From contig JASAON010001632.1 in NCBI GenBank assembly GCA_030849065.1, forward strand, positions 1 to 64,000: a stretch of DNA of 64,000 nucleotides, read 5' to 3'. Each line of letters opens with the position of its first letter. Positions within the stretch are counted from its first letter, which is position 1. Below are positions 37,209 through 46,885 of this stretch, one piece after another. The notes under the pieces were generated by a model. It searched no databases and had not been told where the DNA came from. It worked only from the letters and a program-made list of their open reading frames with translations. The stretch is from Jaenimonas drosophilae (Eukaryota; Euglenozoa; Kinetoplastea; Trypanosomatida; Trypanosomatidae). The position numbers were made by a program, and so were the translations under genes.

Positions 37209-38483
37209 TCAACGCGTGAAGGTGCCACTGCCGTAGCTCACGGTGTAGGGAGGTGGCTGCGCTGGATTCGGAGGGGGAGGAGGATGGCCCAGAAAAAAAG
37301 GTGGCGGCCCACGCATGGGCGGCGGACGAGATGCGGTGTTGTTCGTGTGCGTCATTCGTGGCTCCACACTCAGGGGGAGGGAGGTGCGCAGTGAAGGATC
37401 CATCGCCATCACCGACGCGATAGCCGCTGCGCTATTCCCCACCCACGCCCCGAGCGGCGTGCAGAGCAAACGCTGGTGCCAGAGGCAGGGGTTGGCATCC
37501 ATGGGACCCTCCACGACGACGAGGGCGCAGCACGGATTGATGGCGGGGGCGAGAGAACCGCCAAAATTTTGTGCGTCGTAGTCGCTCGAGCGCATCATCG
37601 TGATGCTCGAGACGTTGCGCACTTGGAGGAGGTCGAGCACCCAGCGTGTGTAGTCGTCGGTGGCGGAGGCGGGGAGGCCACCCAAGAAGAGGGTCTGCCG
37701 CACCTCCCCATGCGTTGGAGGTGGAGACGGGCGGCACCCAGCACCATCACCTGGATAGTGGCAGAAGACGGCGCCGTGCGGGTCCACGAGGCCGCCACCT
37801 CCCCACATGGGCGGCGTGGTGGGCGAGAGGATGTGTGGCGGGGCGGCGGTGGAGCGCGCGCTGGAGCGACGGCTTCGGTGTTGGCGGCGACGACCAGACA
37901 GCAGCCCTTCTCCATCGCTAAGGGCCTCCCGCGAGCTCAGCGATGAGGCGGCCACACCATCACCGTTGGTGGTGGTGGTGGCGGTGCCAGCGCTGCATGT
38001 GCGTCGATGCGCGGGCTCGGCAGAGCGCTCAATCACCACAGGATGAGTGGGGCCACACACTTTTCCATCGTTCAGATCGAGGATATCTCCCGTCGCGATG
38101 AGGTCGTTCATCTCCTCCGCCGATGGGGTGACGTGCAAGCCCTCCTTGGCACAAAAGATGCGACGGCTCAGTCGGAGTAGGTGCTGCACATCTTCGGCAT
38201 TCTCAACAAAGACGGAGGCACAGCCCGTGGGGAGGGCACCACCTCCCCCACCCTTGGACGACTTCGCCCCACGCCGATGAATGAGAATGTTGCTGGGCCG
38301 CACCTGCACACCACAACTCACCTGGAAGACCCACTGCACAGCAAAGCGGCCGGCTTGCACAATCTCAAAGCGTAGGCCGCCAATGAAGAGCTTTGTGCCG
38401 GTGTGTCGTGTCGGGAGTGTGGTGGTGCTGCTGCTGCTGCCTGGGACGGAGTGTGTGGAGCTGGCGTGGTCGGCATCGCTCAT
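37209..38483 (-). CDS. RNA-binding protein with two RRM-like domains
   Basis: 424 residues. RRM 1 begins KLFIGGLRFEIV near 30 (RNP2) and continues to GCASVFVENAEDVQHLLRL near 87 (RNP1-like). RRM 2 begins QTLFLGGLPASATDDYTRW near 275 and extends to CCALVVVEGPMD near 325. The linker is Ser/Arg/His-rich. The C-terminus is proline-rich. RRM proteins in kinetoplastids control mRNA stability and translation, the main level of gene control in these cells. The ATG at 38481-38483 is in the same frame as the ORF immediately upstream, separated from it by one TAG and 16 sense codons (see 38532-38915). Confidence 0.78.
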   Translation of the reverse strand: MSDADHASSTHSVPGSSSSTTTLPTRHTGTKLFIGGLRFEIVQAGRFAVQWVFQVSCGVQVRPSNILIHRRGAKSSKGGGGGALPTGCASVFVENAEDVQHLLRLSRRIFCAKEGLHVTPSAEEMNDLIATGDILDLNDGKVCGPTHPVVIERSAEPAHRRTCSAGTATTTTNGDGVAASSLSSREALSDGEGLLSGRRRQHRSRRSSARSTAAPPHILSPTTPPMWGGGGLVDPHGAVFCHYPGDGAGCRPSPPPTHGEVRQTLFLGGLPASATDDYTRWVLDLLQVRNVSSITMMRSSDYDAQNFGGSLAPAINPCCALVVVEGPMDANPCLWHQRLLCTPLGAWVGNSAAAIASVMAMDPSLRTSLPLSVEPRMTHTNNTASRPPPMRGPPPFFLGHPPPPPNPAQPPPYTVSYGSGTFTR

Positions 38484-38531
38484 GGATGCCTCTTCTCCAT
38501 CGTTGGCAGCCGCAGCAGCCTTCGCGCGCTG

Positions 38532-38915
38532 CTATTGGAAGTAGGAAGGGCTCGGGTAGGGGAAAAACTCCGTCTGAAAGCGCACGGCGTGGTGGCCGGC
38601 GCTGTGCAGGAGTGAGCGCCAATACCGCTCCTCCTCCACCTCATCAAAGGAGTCATTGTTGGTGTGTTGCTGCGGCGGGCTGGTTTGACGTTGTTGTTGT
38701 TGCTGATGTGGCACGCCTTCATCCCACCCGGGGGTGATGGAGCCACCGAGGGAGGTACCGAGTGAATCATCGCATAAATCATGGCGCCAGATATCCTCCA
38801 AGAAGGGGTGCGCTTGTTGGCCGCTGGCGGCACTCACCCCAAAGACCTCCGCCGACGGCGAGAGAACATCGCTCTCTCCTCTGCTGAAGGGCTCCGACAC
38901 ACCACTGCGGTTCAT
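38532..38915 (-). CDS. 127-codon ORF in frame with the RRM gene (possible 5' exon of a stop-interrupted gene)
   Basis: 127 residues, acidic and Gln-rich (HQQQQQRQTSPPQQH, then DSFDEVEEERYWRSLL), ending FFPYPSPSYFQ before TAG at 38532-38534. The codon after the TAG is CAG, and the frame then runs without a break into the RRM gene. Three readings compete: a short independent gene; the N-terminal part of one RRM protein broken by a nonsense change or kept by readthrough; or a leader sequence whose pyrimidine-rich end (CTACCCGAGCCCTTCCTAC, then TTCCAATAG) is simply the splice acceptor of the RRM gene. The sequence does not decide among them. Confidence 0.5.
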   Translation of the reverse strand: MNRSGVSEPFSRGESDVLSPSAEVFGVSAASGQQAHPFLEDIWRHDLCDDSLGTSLGGSITPGWDEGVPHQQQQQRQTSPPQQHTNNDSFDEVEEERYWRSLLHSAGHHAVRFQTEFFPYPSPSYFQ

Positions 38916-39182
38916 GATGGAGGTAGGTACGACTTATATAAGAGTTGTAGATGTATGTGTGTGAGTGCGTGTGTGAGTGTGTGTGTATGTGCGTGTTACT
39001 ATACATTCATGGGCAACAACCAATAAAGAAAGATTGGAAGAAGGATGCAAGAGAGTGCGTCGTAGAGCAGGCACACACACAATGCGAGATGCACACCAAA
39101 AGTAGTACTCGGCCGACGTAGCTCCTCTTTCATGAAGCACACAAGTGAGTGAGGGTGTGCCAGATGCATCTTCTTCCTCTCC

Positions 39183-39704
39183 TCAACGGCCGTGCTCCGC
39201 CCTAGCAATGGTGGCCATCACCTGGCTGCAGAACTCAGAGAAGTCGGTGCTGTTGTGCAGGGCGGCATCGAGCGCCTCCAGCCGACTGCGGCTGCTATCA
39301 ATGGCCTTGATCATCGATTGCAGCTCCGGCGTACGAAGGGACTGGCGGATGCGCGCATCCGACGTGAGGGCATCCAAGTGCTTGTCTGTGAGCATGACGA
39401 GCGTATCATCAGTATTGTCTTCCGCAGCATCTGAAGATGGCTGAGCCGGTGGAGCGAGCTCCACTTCCTCCACCTCACTAGAGCGTTCTCGTTTGCGGCG
39501 TTGGCCCACCACTGGCTTCTTCTTCTCCTCCGTCTCGCCATGATCTTGCACAACCTCCACCGGCTGTTGCAGAGCGGAACACACAATTTTGGCTGGCCCG
39601 CCCGCATCACGATGACGCTTGTAGCATTCGGAGCTGCAATAGGATGCTCGGCAGAAGCGGCACTTGTACCTCGACGACGTTGCCTCGCACGTGATACAAA
39701 CCAT
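39183..39704 (-). CDS. ZNHIT3: HIT-type zinc finger protein, ZNHIT3-like
   Basis: 173 residues. The N-terminus is a zf-HIT finger: CITCEATSSRYKCRFCRA, then YCSSECYKRHRDAG, with the full set of Cys/His ligands. The C-terminal 70 residues (LTDKHLDALTSDARIRQSLR through FSEFCSQVMATI) match the ZNHIT3/Hit1 domain that binds the NUFIP/Rsa1 partner in box C/D snoRNP assembly. Length is right for ZNHIT3 (about 155). The charged linker (RRKRERSSEVEE) may be a nuclear signal. The role is snoRNP biogenesis in the nucleus. Confidence 0.8.
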   Translation of the reverse strand: MVCITCEATSSRYKCRFCRASYCSSECYKRHRDAGGPAKIVCSALQQPVEVVQDHGETEEKKKPVVGQRRKRERSSEVEEVELAPPAQPSSDAAEDNTDDTLVMLTDKHLDALTSDARIRQSLRTPELQSMIKAIDSSRSRLEALDAALHNSTDFSEFCSQVMATIARAEHGR

Positions 39705-40077
39705 CTTTCCAACCCTTCAATCTCTACCCCAGAGGTACAGCTACTCACTGCATAGATGGAAGGAGGTGTGGGATGTTGTTGTTGTTGTGTTGCACAGAGT
39801 TACAGACATGTTGTGAAGCAGCTCACCCAACAGAGGAGTATGTAGAGAGGCGTTGGCCTTATTCTTTTTTTTTTTTTCTGTGTGTTGCCAGGAAATATCA
39901 TCCGTTGAGGTTAAGAAGACAGAAGAAGACGCAACCGATCCACGTCACCACCACCACACTCATTCACTCTCCCCAACCCCGCACCGTGGGAGAGACTGTT
40001 GATGGACGAAGCACAATAACCACAACCAAAAAAAAGAACAAAAAAAGCGAAACGCATGGCCGAATTATGCGTGGCAC
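39705..40077. other. intergenic region with T13 run
   Basis: 373 bases. A run of thirteen T at 39865-39877 on the plus strand is an A-run in the transcript sense. TTG repeats lie near 39775. No gene. Confidence 0.4.
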
Positions 40078-41295
40078 CTACAAGTATGGAGCACCGCAGC
40101 TCATGGAGCCAAGCAGCTGCTTGTTGCGGAACCGATAGCCGTTGTTTTCATTGAGCGACTGTGGCAGTCTCAGCACATCAACGCACCCTTCATCCATGCG
40201 GTAGTAGCTGCGGTGATGCAAACGTGTGAGGGTGCAGATGGAGCCCGGTGGGGGTGGCAGCATCGTATGAAAGGTATCAACGGTCAGGTGAAACCAACGC
40301 TTGATGAAGAGGCGCACGTTGAGGCCGTGGGTGATGATGACGACGTTGGTGTCCGTCGGGAACTCCACCCGCTCACGTTGAAAGGCGTCGAGGAAGCTCG
40401 TCACCCGATCACAAACATCGGCCCCACTCTCGCCGTGGGGGAAGCGATAGAAGAAGCTGCCGTACTGCCGCCGCTCCTCCAGGTGCGTACAAAGGTCTTT
40501 GGTGTCGGTGTAGCGGCCAATATCACCATCGCGGAGTCGTACATCCTCACGCACGCCAACAATGCGATTGCCGGAGCCATGACGGAGGATGAGTGAGGTA
40601 TCGCCATGGATGTTGGTGGCTGCTACAGAATCGGTGCGCAACGGGGTTGGGCGGCTCGCGCTCGACCCAGCCTCGCCCTTCTCTGCCCGCCCATCATCGT
40701 AGCCCTGAAGCACAAAGCGCAGTGATTGGCGGCTGCGAATGTAGGGAGAGTAGTAAATGTAGATGGGCTCATCCTGAACGAGGGCGGCGAGCTCACGCCC
40801 TGTGGCGATGCACTGGCGCTTGCCTTCCTCCGTGAGAGGAATACGCCAATCTGGAGTCTCGACGTAGGCCTTGAGGTCATCGTGGGCCGCACTCCGTCCG
40901 TTGCGCATCAAAATGATGCGCTTCACTGGTTCTGAAAAGCGGGGGAGGGAGTGGAGGGTGTAGTTGGCAGAGCTGGCGCCCCGACGATGCACCGCATTGA
41001 CGGTACCACGGCCTAACACCGCCGACGACTTGTGCTGCTGCGCGCGCTCCGCCGATGATGAGGAGGCCACTTTTTCTGCGGTGGAGCGGCTTGCCATGAC
41101 GGTGAAGCGCGACCCATCCTGCGGCGGGTGCGTGGTGGTGCATGTATCTGATGAGGCACTGCTGCCGCTACTTCCGTTGGGTGTGTGGCTCGTGCAGCGG
41201 CGACGGGCGAGGCAGGTCGCAGAGGTTGAGCACATTGACCACGAACGCAAGCCTGGCGAGAGCAAACCATGGCTCGACGCATGAATACACCGCAT
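40078..41295 (-). CDS. histidine-phosphatase-fold protein lacking the catalytic histidine (probable pseudoenzyme)
   Basis: 405 residues. An Arg/Ser-rich N-terminal extension of about 125 residues precedes a phosphoglycerate-mutase-like domain. The RHG motif is RNG here (ILMRNGRS, Asn at about 132, codon AAC), so the phospho-acceptor histidine is missing. The second catalytic histidine (VVIITHGLNVR near 329) and the PHGESGADV block remain. The protein is a paralogue of the next gene, sharing TPDWRIPLTEEGK, IYIYYSPYIRSRQ and RWFHLTVDTFHTM. A binding or regulatory role is inferred. ATG at 41293-41295. Confidence 0.85.
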   Translation of the reverse strand: MRCIHASSHGLLSPGLRSWSMCSTSATCLARRRCTSHTPNGSSGSSASSDTCTTTHPPQDGSRFTVMASRSTAEKVASSSSAERAQQHKSSAVLGRGTVNAVHRRGASSANYTLHSLPRFSEPVKRIILMRNGRSAAHDDLKAYVETPDWRIPLTEEGKRQCIATGRELAALVQDEPIYIYYSPYIRSRQSLRFVLQGYDDGRAEKGEAGSSASRPTPLRTDSVAATNIHGDTSLILRHGSGNRIVGVREDVRLRDGDIGRYTDTKDLCTHLEERRQYGSFFYRFPHGESGADVCDRVTSFLDAFQRERVEFPTDTNVVIITHGLNVRLFIKRWFHLTVDTFHTMLPPPPGSICTLTRLHHRSYYRMDEGCVDVLRLPQSLNENNGYRFRNKQLLGSMSCGAPYL

Positions 41296-41614
41296 GACTA
41301 TGTTGCTACGTCAGTCAGTCCCTCTCTCTCTCTGTGTCTATCCAAGGAATCAGGCCGTCTACCAAATGAAATGATGGTGCGGCGATCGCTGTGGCTCGTT
41401 GTTGCCGTGTTGGCGAGGAGCTACAGCCGAACTAGCAGAACAAAGACTGAAGAAACACAGAAGGGAAAGAGGTAGTAGAGCACAACATGTACGTATATGT
41501 GTGCGCGCATCGTTCATCATCAGGGTGCCACAACGTGACGGCAGAGACAAAACCAAACATCATTGCAAAGCAGACGCACAACGTTATAGTGGGAGCTCAC
41601 GAGATGGGCTCTCA
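41296..41614. other. intergenic region between the phosphatase paralogues
   Basis: 319 bases. A CT-rich patch lies near 41320-41338 on the plus strand. No supported gene. Confidence 0.4.
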
Positions 41615-42856
41615 TCACTGCCAGATACCCCCCTCACGCCAGGGCTTCAGCAATGCATCGTCGCCCTCACTTCCATGCAGGATGTTGCCGAGGGAGCGAG
41701 GGTCTGCCTCAAGTGGAGATACTGCCGCTTCCTGACGGGGGCGCACGCAATTCTGTGGTGGTGCGGGCGCCCCCACCAGGGAGTTGTGGGCGGCGGAGTG
41801 GGAGTAGTGATTTTCATCATCATCCTCGTCGGGGCGTTGTTGGGCATCTCGATCGGGATCGATGATGCCGAGGAATTGTTCTCGATACCATTCCGTATCC
41901 TCCACCCCATCAAACTTCATCGCCTGCAACAGCGGATCACTGCCAAAGAGCTGTTTGCTGATATCCGACATGACCAAGCGGCCGAGCTTGTCGTCCCTCT
42001 CCAACACCACAATGGCACAGTTTGGCGGGTTCATCATGGTCTCGAAGACCTCCATCGGCACACGGAACCAACGTCCGACGAAGAGGCGGAGGAGGAGGCC
42101 ATGTGCGACAATCAGGACGTTTTGGTCGTTGTTGATGCCGCCACCGGAGTCATTGGGCGGGAGCACACCACCATCACCGGCCCTCCCGAGCCCGTTGTTG
42201 GCCTCCGACACACCGTCGTCCTGCCGCTCCGCCGCATCCCTCCACCGATCACGGAGCTCCAGCCAACGCGAGACGGCATCTGGGGTGTAGGCCTGCTCAC
42301 GTCCGTCTTTTAGATTCGGGATTGACACCCCGGCACGTTCACGAAGCAACGAATCAAAGAAGCTCGATACACGGTCGCCGACATCGGCGCTGCTCTCACC
42401 AAAGGGGAAGCGGTAGTACAGCCTGCTGAATTGGTTGCGCTGGGCCCACGTGGCATCCATATGATCCATCGGTTGGTAATTGCCAATTTCCTGCTCGCGC
42501 AGACGTTCATCCTCGCGCTCACCTTGAATATGGGCCACATCGAGACTCTTGCGTATCTCCTCCAACGTTTGTTGCGTTCGGCGGTATGGGGAGTAGTAAA
42601 TGTAGAGCTTCTCATTGCCAATAATCTTGCGCAGTCGTTTGCCGCAGTCAAAGGCCTGTTCGCGACCACGTGCGGTTAGGGAGATGCGCCAATCTGGGGT
42701 GTTGCTATACACCTCACGATCCACGTTGGCGGCGGACTCGCCGTGTCGGACCAACAACAACCTCCGTGGCAGCCATTGAAAGTGGGCGTTGCGTGTGCGT
42801 TCGGCAATGCGCGGGTTGTTGGGGTGGGTGAAGAAGAGGGATGATGTTCTACGCAT
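41615..42856 (-). CDS. histidine-phosphatase superfamily (phosphoglycerate-mutase-like) protein
   Basis: 413 residues. The RHG box is intact (LLLVRHGESAAN, His at about 38), followed by the partner histidine block (NVLIVAHGLLLR near 260) and the GES glutamate (FPFGESSADVGDRV). The core resembles cytosolic phosphatases of the PMU1/DET1-like branch. A loop of about 70 residues around 185-250 (acidic and Gly-rich) lies between the two halves. The active residues are all present, so it should be a phosphatase; the substrate is unknown. It is adjacent to its inactive-looking paralogue in the same orientation, a tandem duplication followed by divergence. ATG at 42854-42856. Confidence 0.88.
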   Translation of the reverse strand: MRRTSSLFFTHPNNPRIAERTRNAHFQWLPRRLLLVRHGESAANVDREVYSNTPDWRISLTARGREQAFDCGKRLRKIIGNEKLYIYYSPYRRTQQTLEEIRKSLDVAHIQGEREDERLREQEIGNYQPMDHMDATWAQRNQFSRLYYRFPFGESSADVGDRVSSFFDSLLRERAGVSIPNLKDGREQAYTPDAVSRWLELRDRWRDAAERQDDGVSEANNGLGRAGDGGVLPPNDSGGGINNDQNVLIVAHGLLLRLFVGRWFRVPMEVFETMMNPPNCAIVVLERDDKLGRLVMSDISKQLFGSDPLLQAMKFDGVEDTEWYREQFLGIIDPDRDAQQRPDEDDDENHYSHSAAHNSLVGAPAPPQNCVRPRQEAAVSPLEADPRSLGNILHGSEGDDALLKPWREGGIWQ

Positions 42857-43450
42857 GATGCTGGATCGGGGTAAATTTGCCGGAATTGGTGTTTTGTATC
42901 TCTATACGGCACTTGAACCTTCTGCTACCTCATGTGTGTGTGCCTTAGTACCCTAGCACAAGTAAATGATGATGAATGAAAATGAAAAGACAACAAGTTA
43001 GTCAGTTGGAGACACTGTCGTGTCATGTGGCCAACAACACCACAGCACACACAATGGTTTTGCTTTGCTCCTAATAATGAATCGAGACCACTCAGGGCCA
43101 GTTGAGGTAGCAATGCCAGATGTTGTTGCGGAGGGGAGTGTGCCCATTCGTTGTTGTTGTTGTTGTTGTCGTCTGCAATGGTTGTGGGGGCTGTGGTAAG
43201 GAGCAACGAATCCAAAATAGTTGGCCAAGTTTGACTGGTCTGTGGTGGTGAGAGGTATCTTGAGGCGAAGCCTACACACACACATACATACAGTGTCATG
43301 GAAGGGGTGGCGACATCGACGCACGTCGGGTGTGGCTCTCCCTTTGCTTCACCACTCCTCATCAACACTTGGTGGGTGGTGGTGAGGTGAGAGAGCAAAT
43401 CGAAAAAAAAAACACACACGAAGTCAGAGAATATATGTGTTGGCCAACGT
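42857..43450. other. intergenic region with (TTG)n and GT repeats
   Basis: 594 bases. A (TTG)6 microsatellite lies at 43151-43169 and a GT/CA stretch at 43272-43292. An A-run at 43402-43412 is a T-run on the minus strand. No gene. Confidence 0.45.
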
Positions 43451-46400
43451 CTACGGCCGATGCTCAATGAGATCGGCTTCGAGGATCGGTCGGAACAAGC
43501 GGATGGAGAGGCTCGACGCGAGGACGCTGAGGCTGGATAGCACCATTGCCAGGCCCGCAATGACGGGAGGCAGCTGGAAGTGAAGCAACGGGAAGAGCGC
43601 CCCGCTCGCTAGCGGGAGCATAACAAAGTTGTACCCGCAGGCCCACACAAAATTGCCATAAATGTGGTGCACGGTAGAGCGTGAGAGCTTCATGAGGTTC
43701 AGAAGATCGACGAGCGAGTTTCGGACGAGGACCGCGTCGGCAGCCTCAATCGCCACCTCCGTCCCGGCGCCAAGGGCCACGCCAACGTCAGCCTGTGCGA
43801 GGGCGGGGCTGTCGTTGATGCCGTCGCCCACAAACATGACGCGATAGCCCTTCGTCTGGAGCTCCTTCACAATGGAGGCCTTGGCGGCGGGAAGGGTCTC
43901 GGCCCGGACGTCGCGCGGAGGAATGCCAACCTCCTCCGCCACACGCCCAGCGACCAGCCGATGATCTCCCGTGACCATCATCGTGCGGATGTTGCGCTTG
44001 TGCAGGTGGCGAATGACCCCCGCCGCCTCCAGCTTGGGCTCATCGGAGAGGGAGACGACGACGGAGGCCACGCCGTCCAAGGCTCCAATCACTGTGGTGC
44101 GGCCATGCGCATGCTGCTCCTTCACCATCTCCACCACCTCCCGACGCACCTCCACCGCGAAGGTCTCCATCATGGCCATGTTCCCAATGAGCACATGATG
44201 GGTGCGTGTGGTGCCGCTGGATGCATCAGCCACTCGTACCTCGGCCTGCACACCTTTGCCGCTGTGGGTGATGGCCGAGGCCACGACCATATCTGCCGCA
44301 TCGCCCACCACCTCCCCCAGCCCCTTCGCCACTGCCTTGGCAATGGGGTGGCTCGATTGGCCCTCCACGAGCCCAACCATCTGAAGCCGCCTGCGACGCA
44401 CAGCTTCCTCCTCATCAAAACAACGATGGTTGACGAGCTGCAGTCGTCCATCGGTGATGGTGCCTGTCTTATCAAAGACGACGCAGGTCAGCCGCCGCAC
44501 ACACTCCAGAGTCACCCCCGATTTAACCAACACGCCGTTGCGCGCGCCAACACCGGTGCCCACCATGATGGCGGTCGGGGTGGCGAGGCCGAGCGCGCAG
44601 GGGCAGGCGGCGACGACGGTGGCGATGAAGAAGTTGAAGGCGAAGGCCACCCACGGATGGCCGTCGCGCCAGTGAGCGGGGTAGGCCTCCGTGGCGCCGA
44701 GAATGAGCCAGACCAGGAGGGTGAGGATGGAGAGACCAACAACGCAGGGAACGAAGTACATGGCCACCCGATCGGCCATGCGCTGCACCGCAGGCTTTGT
44801 GTTCTGCGCCTCCTGCACAATGCGGAGGATCTGCGAGAGCATCGTCTCCTCACCAATCTTGTCAGCCACCATAATGAAGTTGGCGGTGACGTTGAGGGTG
44901 CCGCCCACGACGCGGTCGCCGGGCTTCACCGACTTCGGCACCGATTCGCCCGTGATCATTTGCTCGTCAATCTCGGAGAGACCCTCGAGGATGGTGCCAT
45001 CGACTGGCACACGCTCACCGGCGAGAATGCGCAAATGATCTCCAACCACCACCGCAGATGATGGAAGTGGCAGGTCGCCGTCGGGGGTGACTTTGATGGC
45101 CACAGGGGGCACGAGGCTCATGAGCTCGACGAGGGCGCTGCTTGTGCTTCGCTTCGCATTGGCTTCAAGGTAGCGCCCGAGGAGCATGAAGGTGGTTAAC
45201 ATGCCCGAAGTATCAAAGTAGGTCATCATGTGCAGAGATGAGGTGAGTGAGATGATGAAGACGACGGCGGAGTAGAGGTAGGAGCAGCCAATGCCAATCG
45301 CCACGAGTGTGTCCATGGTGAAGATGCCATGCCGGAGACTCTTCCACGCCCCTACAAAGAATTGGCGGCCAAAGTAGAAGACAATGGGTGTGGCGAAGAC
45401 GAGCTGCACGCCATCAACGATGTCTCCTGCCAGGTGGTGGTGGGTCATGATGTGGGTGAAGGACATGAGAATCATGGCAATAAGGAGGGGGATGGAGAGG
45501 ATGGCACTTCCAATGAAGAGCCGCCGTTGGTGCTCAATCTCCTGCGTACGTTGCAGTGCCTGACGGGTTTTTTCCGTGGAGTCGTGTGCGCTGAGGGCGT
45601 CAGTGACGGTGACGGTGTAGCCCATCCCCTCAATCACCTTCAGCACCGCAATCAGCGCCTTTTCATGGGTCAGGTGCACCACCGCGGTGCTTGTCGCAAA
45701 GTTTACGGTGGCCTCCTGCACCTCCTCCATCACCTGGAGTGTGCTCTCCACCTTGGCGGAGCACGACGTACATGCCATCCCCTCAATGAGAATGTGCCGT
45801 TCAACCACACCGTCACCGCCCTTCATCATGGTCAGCCGGGCAAACTCCGTCTCGGTGGAGTGTTGCAGCGTGGGCTCGTAGCCCAGGTTGCGGATAGTGG
45901 TGATGATGCGGTCCACCGACACCGCCATGGGGTTATGGACAAACTTGCCAGTGAGGGTGGCGAAATTGACGTTGGCGCTCTTCACACCAGCCACCTTGGC
46001 AAGGGCTGCCTCCACACGTGCGGCACAGGACCCACACGACATACCTTCAATGAGGATGGACGTCTCTGCCTCAACCTGATCACTTGGCGGCCCTTCGCGC
46101 GACTTGACGACCGTGTCCTGAGCCGCGTCGCCAGGGTCAGCGAACATCGTCTTCTTCCTTGTGGTTGTGGGAGCGGCACCTCGTGCGTACCCTGGCGCGG
46201 TGGAGTGTTGCAGCGTGGGCTCGTAGCCCAGACTCTGAATGGAGGAGATGATTCGGTCCACCGACACCGCCATGGGGTTATGGACAAACTTGCCAGTGAG
46301 GGTGGCGAAATTGACGTTGGCGCTCTTCACACCAGCCACCTTGGCAAGGGCTGCCTCCACACGTGCGGCACAGGACCCACACGACATACCTTCAATGAGG

Positions 46401-46885
46401 ACGGACGTCTCTGCCTCAACGGGAGCACTTGGTGGTTCTTCACGTGGGCTATCCAACAAGCCTTGAGCAGCAATGAGGGTCTCAGATTCACCTGACGTAG
46501 CACTCTTCTGCTTCTTAGTGTTGTTGTTGTTGTTGTTGCTGGGTGCATCGCGTTGTGGTGCCTCTGACAACACCGTGTAGCCAAGCTCCACCACCTTGTT
46601 AGTGGCATCTCCGACGGCGCTTGACTTTTGGCTATCCACGAGAAGATCGGCGCGTTGGCTGGAGAAGTCCACGTGTGTCTCCACGACACCTTCCAACTTA
46701 CCGAGCTCCTCGGTGATGTACAGTGCGCACGAGTTGCACGACATGCCACCAATGTAGAAGCAAAAGAAGATGCTCTTCTTCTGGCAACAGCTGGACTGCG
46801 TCTCTGTCGGTGCGTCAGAGGAGTTAAGCAGCTCCATGGTCGCCTTCTCACTGGTGCTGCAGCAGCTTCCGTCGTGTGCGCTCAT
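43451..46885 (-). CDS. copper-transporting P1B-type ATPase with four HMA domains (ATP7-like)
   Basis: 1144 residues from the ATG at 46883-46885. Four HMA metal-binding domains carry GGMSCNSCA near 46, EGMSCGSCA twice (about 165 and 280) and EGMACTSCS near 370. The membrane core has the CPC motif (VAACPCALGLATPT near 770), the actuator TGE (MITGESVPKS), the phosphorylation motif DKTGTITDG near 812, the SSHPIAKAV loop and GDGINDSPALA near 1035. It moves Cu(I) across a membrane (Golgi, vacuole or plasma) at the cost of ATP. HMA domains 2 and 3 are almost identical at DNA level. It is the only transporter in the window. Confidence 0.95.
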   Translation of the reverse strand: MSAHDGSCCSTSEKATMELLNSSDAPTETQSSCCQKKSIFFCFYIGGMSCNSCALYITEELGKLEGVVETHVDFSSQRADLLVDSQKSSAVGDATNKVVELGYTVLSEAPQRDAPSNNNNNNTKKQKSATSGESETLIAAQGLLDSPREEPPSAPVEAETSVLIEGMSCGSCAARVEAALAKVAGVKSANVNFATLTGKFVHNPMAVSVDRIISSIQSLGYEPTLQHSTAPGYARGAAPTTTRKKTMFADPGDAAQDTVVKSREGPPSDQVEAETSILIEGMSCGSCAARVEAALAKVAGVKSANVNFATLTGKFVHNPMAVSVDRIITTIRNLGYEPTLQHSTETEFARLTMMKGGDGVVERHILIEGMACTSCSAKVESTLQVMEEVQEATVNFATSTAVVHLTHEKALIAVLKVIEGMGYTVTVTDALSAHDSTEKTRQALQRTQEIEHQRRLFIGSAILSIPLLIAMILMSFTHIMTHHHLAGDIVDGVQLVFATPIVFYFGRQFFVGAWKSLRHGIFTMDTLVAIGIGCSYLYSAVVFIISLTSSLHMMTYFDTSGMLTTFMLLGRYLEANAKRSTSSALVELMSLVPPVAIKVTPDGDLPLPSSAVVVGDHLRILAGERVPVDGTILEGLSEIDEQMITGESVPKSVKPGDRVVGGTLNVTANFIMVADKIGEETMLSQILRIVQEAQNTKPAVQRMADRVAMYFVPCVVGLSILTLLVWLILGATEAYPAHWRDGHPWVAFAFNFFIATVVAACPCALGLATPTAIMVGTGVGARNGVLVKSGVTLECVRRLTCVVFDKTGTITDGRLQLVNHRCFDEEEAVRRRRLQMVGLVEGQSSHPIAKAVAKGLGEVVGDAADMVVASAITHSGKGVQAEVRVADASSGTTRTHHVLIGNMAMMETFAVEVRREVVEMVKEQHAHGRTTVIGALDGVASVVVSLSDEPKLEAAGVIRHLHKRNIRTMMVTGDHRLVAGRVAEEVGIPPRDVRAETLPAAKASIVKELQTKGYRVMFVGDGINDSPALAQADVGVALGAGTEVAIEAADAVLVRNSLVDLLNLMKLSRSTVHHIYGNFVWACGYNFVMLPLASGALFPLLHFQLPPVIAGLAMVLSSLSVLASSLSIRLFRPILEADLIEHRP
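45854..46421 (-). repeat. near-identical HMA-domain duplication
   Basis: The segment around 45854-46076 is repeated at 46199-46421 with an offset of 345 bases (115 codons). From 45911 to about 46054 the two copies are base-for-base identical. The repeat encodes HMA domains 2 and 3 plus the linker. The identity implies recent duplication or gene conversion. Confidence 0.85.

Noticed and set aside
38532..38534. TAG reassigned as a sense codon in this organism
   Set aside because: Other genes in the window end normally and frames stay free of internal TAG, so a genome-wide reassignment as in Blastocrithidia is not supported. Only a local event is considered.
43961..46495. Long plus-strand open frames across the copper ATPase
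   Set aside because: They are antisense shadows of a strongly conserved gene; the peptides are His/Glu/Gly-rich antisense translations with no motifs.
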